DNA of 64,000 nt from Emticicia oligotrophica DSM 17448 (lineage in GTDB: Bacteria; Bacteroidota; Bacteroidia; Cytophagales; Spirosomataceae): contig NC_018748.1 in NCBI RefSeq assembly GCF_000263195.1, forward strand, positions 620,001-684,000, read 5' to 3'. Made by a program: the position numbers and the translations under genes. How positions within the stretch are numbered: the stretch's first letter is position 1; every line of letters begins with the position of its first letter. The notes beneath the pieces are model-generated. The model searched no databases, was not told the origin of the DNA, and saw only the letters and a list, made by a program, of their open reading frames with translations. This document shows positions 9,078 to 16,448 of the stretch, piece after piece.

Positions 9078-9794
9078 TTAAATGCTTTCTAAAAACGCCG
9101 CTATCACTTTGCCACTTTCAATTGGATTTTCAAACATTCCTGCGTGTGCGACTCCATTCAAAACCGCACTTTTATTATTCTTTAAAAGACTAATTTGTTC
9201 TAGGGCAGCTTGAATTGGCACAAAAGTATCTTTTTCTCCTGCCAAAATCATGATTGGGTATTCGGCATTTCTTAAAATAGTCGTTTTATCTTCCCTTCCA
9301 CGCATAGCGATTTGAGCATTCATTAAAGCCTCTTTCGGTAAATGGGCAAATCGTTCAATCTGCTTTTCAATGAAAGCTACATTTTTCTCTTTAAATTCCT
9401 CAGAAAACATATTTGGATAGAATCCTTTGATAAATTTTGCTGTTCCTTGCTGCTCAATTACACGTGCTGTCTTCAATCGAATTCCCTTTCTTTCTTCATT
9501 ATCTGCATAAGCCGAAGAATGGAATAATCCTAAACCCACTACCTGTTCTGCATATTTTTCAGCAAAAGTAAGTGCAATATAACCACCCATTGAATGACCA
9601 ATAATTACACATTTATCTATACCTTTTTCATCAATAAAACCCTTTAACCAATCTGCATAAGCAGAAATACTCTCAGGATTTGTGAGTGAAGCAAAATCTG
9701 GGGTAAAATATTGATATTTTTCTGGTAGAAGCGGAAGAAATGTTTCCCAAACGCTAGCATCTTCGCCAAATCCGTGTAAGAAAATAACATTCAT
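9078..9794 (-). CDS. alpha/beta fold hydrolase
   Basis: 238 residues, a compact alpha/beta hydrolase without signal peptide. The oxyanion loop is FLHGFGEDASVW (about 4-16). The nucleophile elbow is GHSMGG with Ser68. The acid is in GEKDTFVP (about residue 190) and the catalytic His in GVAHAGMFENP near the C-terminus. This resembles 2-succinyl-6-hydroxy-cyclohexadiene carboxylate synthase-like and general esterase members, but no menaquinone genes are nearby, so the substrate is open. A clpX terminator separates it from clpX upstream. Confidence 0.88.
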   Translation of the reverse strand: MNVIFLHGFGEDASVWETFLPLLPEKYQYFTPDFASLTNPESISAYADWLKGFIDEKGIDKCVIIGHSMGGYIALTFAEKYAEQVVGLGLFHSSAYADNEERKGIRLKTARVIEQQGTAKFIKGFYPNMFSEEFKEKNVAFIEKQIERFAHLPKEALMNAQIAMRGREDKTTILRNAEYPIMILAGEKDTFVPIQAALEQISLLKNNKSAVLNGVAHAGMFENPIESGKVIAAFLESI

Positions 9795-9822
9795 TTTAAT
9801 TGAGTTTTAGGATTGAAAACAA

Positions 9823-9858
9823 GAAAGGTCTCACTTCAAAAACAAAATGAGACCTTTC
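9823..9858 (-). terminator. clpX terminator
   Basis: Perfect 11-bp stem GAAAGGTCTCA (9823-9833) / TGAGACCTTTC (9848-9858) with a 14-nt loop. On the minus strand it follows the clpX stop by about 65 bp and is followed by TTGTTTT. Confidence 0.8.
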
Positions 9859-9924
9859 GAAAAATTATACTTCAGTATTCTTACTCTAATAATTTATGAA
9901 ATTTACTTATTTCATTTACAAAAA

Positions 9925-11187
9925 CTACGCAACCATTTTTAGTTGGTAAATAGCCGAACGCTCAAACATATTTTGTGCGTAATCAAGGGTAATGGTAAAT
10001 GTTTTCACCGATTTATCAGAAGGAATTTCATACATGATATCAGTCATAATGGCTTCACACACTGAGCGTAAGCCCCTCGCTCCGAGTTTAAACTCCATTG
10101 CTTTATCAACAATATATTCTAATGCCTCATCAGAAAATTCTAACTGCACATCTTCCATTGCAAAGAGCTTTCTATACTGCTTAACCAATGCATTTTTAGG
10201 TTCGGTTAAAATTCTACGCAAAGCCGAACGATCTAGCGGATTTAGATAAGTAAGCAATGGTAAACGACCAATAAGTTCAGGAATCAAGCCAAAAGATTTA
10301 AGGTCTTGTTGCGTAACAAAACGTAGAAGGCTAGAATCGGCAGAAATATCTATTGTTTTTTCATTATTCGAAAAACCTATCGGACGCGTATTCATACGCT
10401 TACCAATGTGGCGGTCGATACCATCAAAAGCTCCTCCACAAATGAAAAGGATATTTTCGGTATTTATTTGAATCAATTTTTGTTCTGGGTGCTTACGTCC
10501 GCCTTGTGGTGGGACACTTACTACCGAACCTTCAAGTAGTTTTAAAAGGCCTTGTTGTACACCTTCGCCACTCACATCACGCGTAATGGAAGGATTATCT
10601 CCTTTACGAGCAATTTTATCAATTTCATCAATATAAACAATTCCTCTTTCGGCCAATTCTACATTGAAATCAGCAGCTTGTAACAAGCGACTCAAAATAC
10701 TTTCAACGTCTTCACCTACATAGCCAGCCTCGGTAAGTACAGTGGCATCGGCAATGGCAAATGGCACTTGTAATACTTTGGCAATTGTACGGGCTAAATA
10801 AGTTTTCCCAGTACCTGTTTCACCAACCATGATGATATTCGATTTTTCAATCATCACATCATCTTCTTGACGAGGCTGCATAAGGCGTTTATAATGGTTA
10901 TAAACCGCAACACTCAAAACCTTCTTAGCTTCATCTTGTCCGATAATAAATTGGTCAAGGTGCTTTTTAAGGTCAACTGGTGGTTTTAAATCAAATTTTG
11001 GTAATTCTGATTTTTTCTTCTTTTCTTTTTTCTGTGGAGGTACTCCTCCGTGTAATTCTTGTTGAACCAACTGATAGCCTTGTTCTACACAATAATTACA
11101 AATATTTGCTTCTGAACCTGATATTAATAATTCAACTTCGTTTTTACGTCTGCCACAAAAAGAGCAATAGGCTTGTCCAGCATTCAT
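9925..11187 (-). CDS. clpX: ATP-dependent Clp protease ATP-binding subunit ClpX
   Basis: 420 residues, usual length. The N-terminal zinc-binding domain has four ligands, C8, C11, C30 and C33. The AAA+ module has Walker A GETGTGKT at 122-129, Walker [11 protein letters not shown], sensor and arginine-finger regions, and GYVGEDVES (pore-1 loop). The ClpP-docking loop is present as IGF in RPIGFSN. ClpX unfolds substrates and feeds them to ClpP. clpP is not adjacent here, unlike in many bacteria, so it must lie elsewhere. A TAATTTTG -7 box is about 28 bp upstream, and a hairpin terminator follows. Confidence 0.98.
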   Translation of the reverse strand: MNAGQAYCSFCGRRKNEVELLISGSEANICNYCVEQGYQLVQQELHGGVPPQKKEKKKKSELPKFDLKPPVDLKKHLDQFIIGQDEAKKVLSVAVYNHYKRLMQPRQEDDVMIEKSNIIMVGETGTGKTYLARTIAKVLQVPFAIADATVLTEAGYVGEDVESILSRLLQAADFNVELAERGIVYIDEIDKIARKGDNPSITRDVSGEGVQQGLLKLLEGSVVSVPPQGGRKHPEQKLIQINTENILFICGGAFDGIDRHIGKRMNTRPIGFSNNEKTIDISADSSLLRFVTQQDLKSFGLIPELIGRLPLLTYLNPLDRSALRRILTEPKNALVKQYRKLFAMEDVQLEFSDEALEYIVDKAMEFKLGARGLRSVCEAIMTDIMYEIPSDKSVKTFTITLDYAQNMFERSAIYQLKMVA

Positions 11188-11214
11188 TCGAGCTTACTTT
11201 TTTGATTTATCCGA

Positions 11215-11222
11215 CAAAATTA
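11215..11222 (-). promoter_or_regulatory. -7 box (TAATTTTG) of clpX
   Basis: The complement of CAAAATTA at 11215-11222 matches TAnnTTTG exactly, 28 bp before the clpX ATG. No good TTG -33 element was found at 17-23 bp spacing. Confidence 0.4.
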
Positions 11223-11291
11223 CGAAAAAATGTTGGCTTTCGTACTAAAGCAGAAATAAGAATGTGACTAGTGTAAATTCATTGAAAAATA

Positions 11292-11320
11292 AAAATTCGC
11301 CTGAAACTCAAGCGAATTTT
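11292..11320 (-). terminator. terminator of the MpaB-like gene
   Basis: AAAATTCGC (11292-11300) pairs with GCGAATTTT (11312-11320). On the minus strand it follows the stop at 11354 and ends in a T-rich run. Confidence 0.75.
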
Positions 11321-11353
11321 ATAATCTAAACCCTAACATTTGGAAACCTTCCA

Positions 11354-12121
11354 TTAATAATTTATTGCCATTCTATCTAAAGCCATTATTTGTTGGGCGT
11401 AGTCAGTTGGCAAGATTGCTTTTTTCAAAATACTGTCAAGACGTATTTTTTGTGTGAATTTATAAAGTAGTAGAAAAGGTTTAAGCCAAGAAGCCCCATT
11501 CATTGATAAAAGTTGTTTAACTCTTTGTGGAACCACTAATTTTTGTCCTTCGAGTAAAATAAGGTATCTAAATAGACCTAAATGTTTTAGATATTGTTTG
11601 TATAAGTCAATAGTAAAATGACTTTTGAGTAAATTATCTTGTAAATGCTGTTCACGCAAAACTAACCATTGTTCATAATTTTGTGGTAAATCTTTCAAAC
11701 CCATTCGAGCTCCTACCCTATTAAAAACATCAAAAATTTCTTCTCTATCTGCCACTGTAAGTGGGCGTTCGAGCAACTCAAATGCAGCAATTGAATAATG
11801 AATGAGCATGTAAAGTACATCTCTATATGCCCAATCAGGAATCTGCTGCCCTCTACTTTGCTCTACGGCCTGATGAATGGCCGCAATTTTATCAATAGCA
11901 TTATGAGCAGTTTCTTCGTCAGAAAAGATAATCTTTTGGGCATAAACAACCGTCGAAAATAGTCGCCCCAGAGGGTCAGCAGGAAGTTTTCCAGTAAAAT
12001 ATAACCAATCTACCGCTTTATTGAGTGAAAATTCGGCAGCGGCTCCACCAAAAATAAATAGGATGGTGTCGGCATTTCCCCAAATTTCTCTAACAATTGA
12101 ATTATTTTTCACAAAACCCAT
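11354..12121 (-). CDS. oxygenase MpaB family protein (DUF2236)
   Basis: 255 residues, no signal peptide. The opening VREIWGNADTILFIFGGAAAEFSL, the DPLGRLFSTVVYAQKIIF segment and the helix IHQAVEQSRGQQIPDWAYRDVLYMLIHYS are typical of the DUF2236 / MpaB oxygenase family, which includes heme-dependent rubber oxygenase (Lcp) relatives and the fungal MpaB oxygenase. The His residues IHQAVE and LIHYS are candidate heme or metal ligands (inference). It follows a DUF2809 gene by 10 bp on the same strand and is co-transcribed with it. Substrate unknown. Confidence 0.75.
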   Translation of the reverse strand: MGFVKNNSIVREIWGNADTILFIFGGAAAEFSLNKAVDWLYFTGKLPADPLGRLFSTVVYAQKIIFSDEETAHNAIDKIAAIHQAVEQSRGQQIPDWAYRDVLYMLIHYSIAAFELLERPLTVADREEIFDVFNRVGARMGLKDLPQNYEQWLVLREQHLQDNLLKSHFTIDLYKQYLKHLGLFRYLILLEGQKLVVPQRVKQLLSMNGASWLKPFLLLYKFTQKIRLDSILKKAILPTDYAQQIMALDRMAINY

Positions 12122-12131
12122 ATCGCAATGT

Positions 12132-12554
12132 CTAAGCGGCTTGTTTTTCTAAGCCTAACGTTTCTTTGGTAAATAAAAAAATACATACAAAGCCCAAAGT
12201 ATAGGCCAATAAATCTCGCCAATCAAACGAACTTCCCAGTACAACAACAAGGATTCGGTATTGCTGAAGTCCCGTAAATTTTAAGAATTGACAATATTGT
12301 AAAAGTTCTAAAAAATAGGCAAAGCCTAAGCTTATCATTCCTAATTGAAAATCAGCAATTTTGAGAAATGATTTTAGGAAATAAAACACTAATATTACGG
12401 CCAAAGTATCACCGACGAACGGTCGAATAAGGGCATCATCCAACCATAAAGCAATGCTTATTTCTACAATAAACAGTGTGAGAAAAACAAGAAAAGGTCT
12501 AAATCTAAAGGTGAACATTTTATCTTTTTGAATCATTGATTTCTTTAATTTCAA
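12132..12554 (-). CDS. DUF2809 (VanZ-like) membrane protein
   Basis: 140 residues with about four membrane helices. The family signature is visible: VGDTLAVILVFYFLKSF, an internal FLELLQYCQFLKF, and SSFDWRDLLAYTLGF. Alternative in-frame starts exist at 12536 and 12518; the last (MFTFRFRPFLVF) is the usual family start, so the first 12 residues may be untranslated. Function of DUF2809 is unknown. Its stop is 10 bp before the MpaB-like gene. Confidence 0.8.
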   Translation of the reverse strand: MKLKKSMIQKDKMFTFRFRPFLVFLTLFIVEISIALWLDDALIRPFVGDTLAVILVFYFLKSFLKIADFQLGMISLGFAYFLELLQYCQFLKFTGLQQYRILVVVLGSSFDWRDLLAYTLGFVCIFLFTKETLGLEKQAA

Positions 12555-12615
12555 CTAAAAAGTAGTATTTTTTTTTAATACCGATAAAAAATAAGCAATA
12601 ATAACCTACTTTCTA

Positions 12616-14097
12616 CTATTTATTAGTTTGACTGACTTCTAATGCTTTTACTGCCTCTGCATCGGCCCAATTCCACGAAACCCAAGTATATCTTTGTTGT
12701 CTTTTTAAGTAATGTTCAATTCGTTTATCTAATTGATTTCTATAATCATCGCTTGACAAACGTTCACGATTTTCTTGAAGGATTGGCAAAGTTTTGTCAG
12801 AAAGTGATAACAAATAATTAAAATCAGTGTTTGCTCTAAAGGTATGTGCAAGGTTAAATCGAGCAATGATTACATCCCAATTGATTAATGTTAGTGAAAT
12901 CAAGACAATATACCAAGCCCAAGTATTGGCACGAAACATATAGAAAAACGACCTCAAATTCTTAATTTTAATCCATAAAGTAAGTAATCCGATAGTAGTA
13001 AGAATCAAGAATACCGCTACTCCAATGCGTAAGTGCGTTAATCCGTAGAAATTAATATAATAGTAGTTTCGAAAGCTAACTGAGATTACTAGTATAAAAT
13101 TCTGAATAATCCATGCATAAGCTGCGTATTTTAGCTTTGTATTACCTTCGTAAAAATTTAGGTCTTGTCGGAAATAATAAAGCAAAATCGCAATTGAAAT
13201 TACAATACTTAAAATAAGTGTTCCCGTTCCTTCGTGCACTAATTTGGCAAGATTTCCAGCTTCAGAATAATCAAAACTTAACCATAGAAAATTTATATCA
13301 ATGATATTGATTATAAGTAATAAAGCATTAACTGATACAATCAACATCAAAGCAATTTTATATTCATTTCGTTGATAATTTGCCGCATTCTCTGAAGATT
13401 CATTACTTGGCGAGATATATTCATTTGAAAAATCCAATCGTGGAAGTTTAGAGGCGAAGCCCCATTCGAATAAAATAGAAAATGAAAAATAAGTACCAAC
13501 GATAAAGAAGTTTATCCGACCAATCAACAACTCATCAAATGTAAAACTGAAGAAATTACTAAGATATTGACTCAAATTATTTACTAAATCGCTGAAAACA
13601 GGATTGGCATTATAGAAAATTAGAAAAAACACCAAGAATACCAACATTGGAATAATGGCCAAAACCATATTTCGAGCAATCTTTTTTGCAATTTGATTCC
13701 CTCCAAATAAAGGCTCTATTGCTTTTTTTAGATATTTAAAAGCCCCAATAAAAGTAGTAAACAAATTAACTGCAAATTGAATGCCCGCACCAACAACCGT
13801 CTTAAGCGAACCTTCGTGTAGAAAACCTACCAACAAAAAGAAAGACCCTAAATGTAATAATTGACTGATGATTGAATGGTGCACAATAACCATCAAACCT
13901 GATACTATTGTAAGCAATACAGATAATTGGACAGTCCGCTTTTGCATACTTTCAGGAAATAAAAACACAGCTAAAACCAATACGGCTAATGTGGTGAAAA
14001 TAAGGAGGTTTATTCCGAATTGTTCTTCCCAAAATATAGCATTAAAGAGTAACGGAAACACAAGGATGCTTACGCCTTGAATGGTTTGTTTTTTCAT
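12616..14097 (-). CDS. DUF4153/DUF4173 polytopic membrane protein
   Basis: 493 residues with roughly 12 membrane helices and a soluble C-terminal 80 residues ending in a Trp-rich YTWVSWNWADAEAVKALE segment. The centre (LLLIINIIDINFLWLSF, SEAGNLAKLVHEGTGTLI, then HLRIGVAVFLILTTIGLLTL) is the DUF4173 signature. The function of the family is not known. A palindromic ACTTTG-N5-CAAAGT site lies 23-39 bp before the ATG, the same site as in front of the DUF1361 operon, so it probably answers to the winged-helix regulator encoded just upstream (inference). Confidence 0.85.
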   Translation of the reverse strand: MKKQTIQGVSILVFPLLFNAIFWEEQFGINLLIFTTLAVLVLAVFLFPESMQKRTVQLSVLLTIVSGLMVIVHHSIISQLLHLGSFFLLVGFLHEGSLKTVVGAGIQFAVNLFTTFIGAFKYLKKAIEPLFGGNQIAKKIARNMVLAIIPMLVFLVFFLIFYNANPVFSDLVNNLSQYLSNFFSFTFDELLIGRINFFIVGTYFSFSILFEWGFASKLPRLDFSNEYISPSNESSENAANYQRNEYKIALMLIVSVNALLLIINIIDINFLWLSFDYSEAGNLAKLVHEGTGTLILSIVISIAILLYYFRQDLNFYEGNTKLKYAAYAWIIQNFILVISVSFRNYYYINFYGLTHLRIGVAVFLILTTIGLLTLWIKIKNLRSFFYMFRANTWAWYIVLISLTLINWDVIIARFNLAHTFRANTDFNYLLSLSDKTLPILQENRERLSSDDYRNQLDKRIEHYLKRQQRYTWVSWNWADAEAVKALEVSQTNK

Positions 14098-14119
14098 AGG
14101 AATTTTTTATTAAAAAAGA

Positions 14120-14136
14120 ACTTTGTATTTCAAAGT
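14120..14136. promoter_or_regulatory. palindromic operator ACTTTG-N5-CAAAGT (copy 1)
   Basis: Perfect 6+6 inverted repeat with spacer TATTT, 23 bp upstream of the DUF4153 start. An almost identical 25-base block recurs at 16218-16243. Inferred binding site of the winged-helix regulator at 14153-14446. Confidence 0.6.
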
Positions 14137-14152
14137 ATTAGTACAAAAAATT

Positions 14153-14446
14153 TTATGTGCCTTTTATAAATTTTTCAAGCTCATTGAGATGTTCTTCAAA
14201 TGCTTTCTTCCCTTCATCAGTTACACTGTAAACAGTACTTGGTTTTCGGCCTATAAACTCCTTTTTAAATGAGATGTAATTAGCTTCCTCTAAAGCACGA
14301 AGGTGCGTAGCAAGGTTTCCATCAGTCAATGATAATAACTCTTTCAAGGCAATAAAACTTACCTCATCGTTTACCATCAGCACCGACATAATACCTAAGC
14401 GAGCTTTACTTTCAAATGCTTTATTGAAATTTTGTAATATCTGCAT
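14153..14446 (-). CDS. winged-helix transcriptional regulator (HTH_34 / ArsR-like fold)
   Basis: 97 residues, a single winged-helix domain: FESKARLGIMSVLMVNDEVS, recognition segment SLTDGNLATHLRALEEANYI, wing SFKKEFIGRKPSTVYSVT, and dimerising C-terminal helix EGKKAFEEHLNELEKFI. This is the HTH_34 family (PF13601), usually paired with membrane-protein genes in Bacteroidota. It lies 86 bp downstream of a six-helix membrane protein gene and just before copy 1 of a palindromic operator. Autoregulation through copy 2 (16226-16242) and control of DUF4153 through copy 1 are inferred from position. Confidence 0.88.
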   Translation of the reverse strand: MQILQNFNKAFESKARLGIMSVLMVNDEVSFIALKELLSLTDGNLATHLRALEEANYISFKKEFIGRKPSTVYSVTDEGKKAFEEHLNELEKFIKGT

Positions 14447-14532
14447 GTGTGCTTTAAGCTACTGGCTGTGCGACACTCCGCTATTAGCTTTTAATACATT
14501 AATAATCAAATAATTAAACCCCTTGACCAACA

Positions 14533-15159
14533 CTACTCTTGAGTTGTGTATTTTCTATCATATTTAAAATACATCACTGTGCCATAAATAATATGCAATA
14601 CTCCAAATCCTACAGCCCAGAATACCAAATTCCAACGAGCCAAAAATAATGAAACTAATCCTAAGATAATTTCACTCAAACCTAAATAATAAGTATCATT
14701 TACAGTGTATTTACTCGCATTTACCAAAGCAATACCGTAGAAAACCAAGGTAGCTGGAAAGCAAATCCAAAAGAATCCATTGTAAAGTAAACCCAAACAA
14801 AATATTCCTCCAGCCAATAATGGTATTAGCATACTTATTACCAATCTTTTTGAGGTAGAGTTCCATACATTCAAGCCTTGCATTCGGGCTTTTCTGACAG
14901 TAAACAAGACCCCAAAGATTAATGCTCCTAGCAAAACAACGGCGGCATCAAGCAATAACAAAGGTACAATTTCTTGCCTAACTTTTGGGTCAAAAAGCAA
15001 ATAAAGTCCTTCAATATGTATTTTCTGATGAGCGTACCACGCACCCAACAAAGCACAGATACCTGCTGATATTCCTGAAAGACCACTCAATGAAAGGAAT
15101 TTCGAAGAGCGTTCCATTAAGGAGCGAATTTCTTTTAGATTTTCGAGATGTTCGTTCAT
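14533..15159 (-). CDS. six-helix integral membrane protein, unknown function
   Basis: 208 residues. A short charged N-terminus (NEHLENLKEIRSLMERSSKF) is followed by six predicted membrane helices (e.g. GLSGISAGICALLGAWYAH, LLDAAVVLLGALIFGVLFTV, GLSEIILGLVSLFLA). No enzyme motif is seen. Homologous small membrane proteins commonly sit directly before HTH_34 regulators in Bacteroidota, as here. It starts 18 bp after the dgkA stop, so DUF1361-dgkA-this gene-regulator form one transcription unit. Confidence 0.75.
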   Translation of the reverse strand: MNEHLENLKEIRSLMERSSKFLSLSGLSGISAGICALLGAWYAHQKIHIEGLYLLFDPKVRQEIVPLLLLDAAVVLLGALIFGVLFTVRKARMQGLNVWNSTSKRLVISMLIPLLAGGIFCLGLLYNGFFWICFPATLVFYGIALVNASKYTVNDTYYLGLSEIILGLVSLFLARWNLVFWAVGFGVLHIIYGTVMYFKYDRKYTTQE

Positions 15160-15177
15160 AAATCAATATCAAGTGTC

Positions 15178-15543
15178 TTAAAAAAGCGTTTGGGTGAATA
15201 GTTTAGGCAAAAATATGATAAATCCGACAATTACTGCAACTATTGACATTATCAAAACCGCACCAGCTGACAAATCTTTGACTTTACCGATAAGTTGTTC
15301 GTATTCGGGCGACACAAAATCACAGAGTTTTTCGATTGCGGTATTGAGTGCTTCCACTACCAATACTAAACCAATTTGTGTAATGATGATTGCCCATTCA
15401 TTCGCCGAAATCTGAAAATAAAACCCCGCCGCAACCACTACCACTCCTGCTAATACATGAAATTGGGCATTATTTTCTGTCAATAAAATTCTTATTCCTG
15501 CCAAAGCATAGCGAAAACTACGCAGCATTTTCAGTATTTGCAT
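15178..15543 (-). CDS. dgkA: diacylglycerol/undecaprenol kinase family protein
   Basis: 121 residues, usual size for the small trimeric membrane kinase. Signatures: FRYALAGIRILLTENNAQFH (N-terminal amphipathic part), VEALNTAIEKLCDFV (catalytic Glu and the NTAIE motif) and GKVKDLSAGAVL. Three membrane helices. It phosphorylates diacylglycerol or undecaprenol in the inner membrane; the undecaprenol role is more usual outside proteobacteria. The start overlaps the end of the DUF1361 gene by 26 bp (11 bp if the second Met at 15528 is used), indicating translational coupling. Confidence 0.92.
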   Translation of the reverse strand: MQILKMLRSFRYALAGIRILLTENNAQFHVLAGVVVVAAGFYFQISANEWAIIITQIGLVLVVEALNTAIEKLCDFVSPEYEQLIGKVKDLSAGAVLIMSIVAVIVGFIIFLPKLFTQTLF

Positions 15544-16210
15544 GTCTGCTTGGTATTAAAATAAACATCGAAACATAAAGTACCATGACTACCAACGTAA
15601 AAACCAAAGTCGTTTGAATAGCCAAAGGGTTTTGAAGTTCATGAAACGATTTTCTGAATAAATAAAATGGCTTTGTGAATAAATCCCAACTATTGAATCG
15701 AATAAAACGGCCAAGATATAAGCCAAAACCTGAAAGTATGGTACTAGCTGCAATAGAAAACCAAGCTAAAATACTGCTCATCAACCTATTAAGCACCTGA
15801 TGCACAACATGCAGTGAATAAAGGCCAGTGGCTAAACCAGCCAAAGCAGCACAGAAGAAACCTACCGAATCGAACCATTTGATATGGTTTTGAAATTCGC
15901 CTAAGTGCATCAAATCGGTAATCAAATATGGTGCATTGGGAAAAAACAAAAGCCAAAACCCTAAACTAATAATGATAAGCATTTGCTCGGCTCTGGAAAA
16001 TATTCCAGCTGTTGTCATTCGACGAGCTATCAATGCAAAAAATAATGGCACCCAAGCTAAAAACAAATTCCAAAGCAAAAAAATACCTCTCAGTTCTTCC
16101 GTTTGAACAACTCTTATCAACAATAAAATACAACATAAGGCAGTAATTAATGCCAAACTCAATGTGGCTCTGCTGATTGTAAATGAAAAATGGATTTTAT
16201 CTGTATGCAT
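15518..16210 (-). CDS. DUF1361 membrane protein
   Basis: 230 residues, six to seven membrane helices. The DUF1361 signature is visible: FLLWNLFLAWVPLFFAL, WLLFFPNAPYLITDLMHL (the conserved FPNAPY motif) and GLYLGRFIRFNSWDL. The function of the family is unknown. It is the first gene of the unit DUF1361-dgkA-membrane protein-HTH_34 regulator. A palindromic operator lies 16-32 bp upstream and overlaps the likely -7 region. Confidence 0.88.
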   Translation of the reverse strand: MHTDKIHFSFTISRATLSLALITALCCILLLIRVVQTEELRGIFLLWNLFLAWVPLFFALIARRMTTAGIFSRAEQMLIIISLGFWLLFFPNAPYLITDLMHLGEFQNHIKWFDSVGFFCAALAGLATGLYSLHVVHQVLNRLMSSILAWFSIAASTILSGFGLYLGRFIRFNSWDLFTKPFYLFRKSFHELQNPLAIQTTLVFTLVVMVLYVSMFILIPSRHANTENAA

Positions 16211-16225
16211 GATTCAATAAAAAGA

Positions 16226-16242
16226 ACTTTGTATTACAAAGT
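16226..16242. promoter_or_regulatory. palindromic operator ACTTTG-N5-CAAAGT (copy 2)
   Basis: Perfect 6+6 inverted repeat with spacer TATTA, 16 bp upstream of the DUF1361 start. Its flanks (AAAAAGA on the left, A on the right) match copy 1 at 14120-14136. The CTTTG half-site coincides with a near-consensus -7 box on the minus strand (TTACTTTG). Confidence 0.6.
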
Positions 16243-16448
16243 AAATTTCAAAAATTAATTAATACAAATTTTTTTAAAGAAAATTTCAGAAATAATGTCA
16301 AGCTGGTTTAAGGCATTATATTTTATGGTGAAGTAGAACATAATAATAAGTTGCGTCCCTACGGCACGCAAATACCGATACTTGCTTGTTTCTACCGAAA
16401 TATAGTGTATTTGATTCGCTTTTACTTTCTATAAAATGGTGGGTTTTA

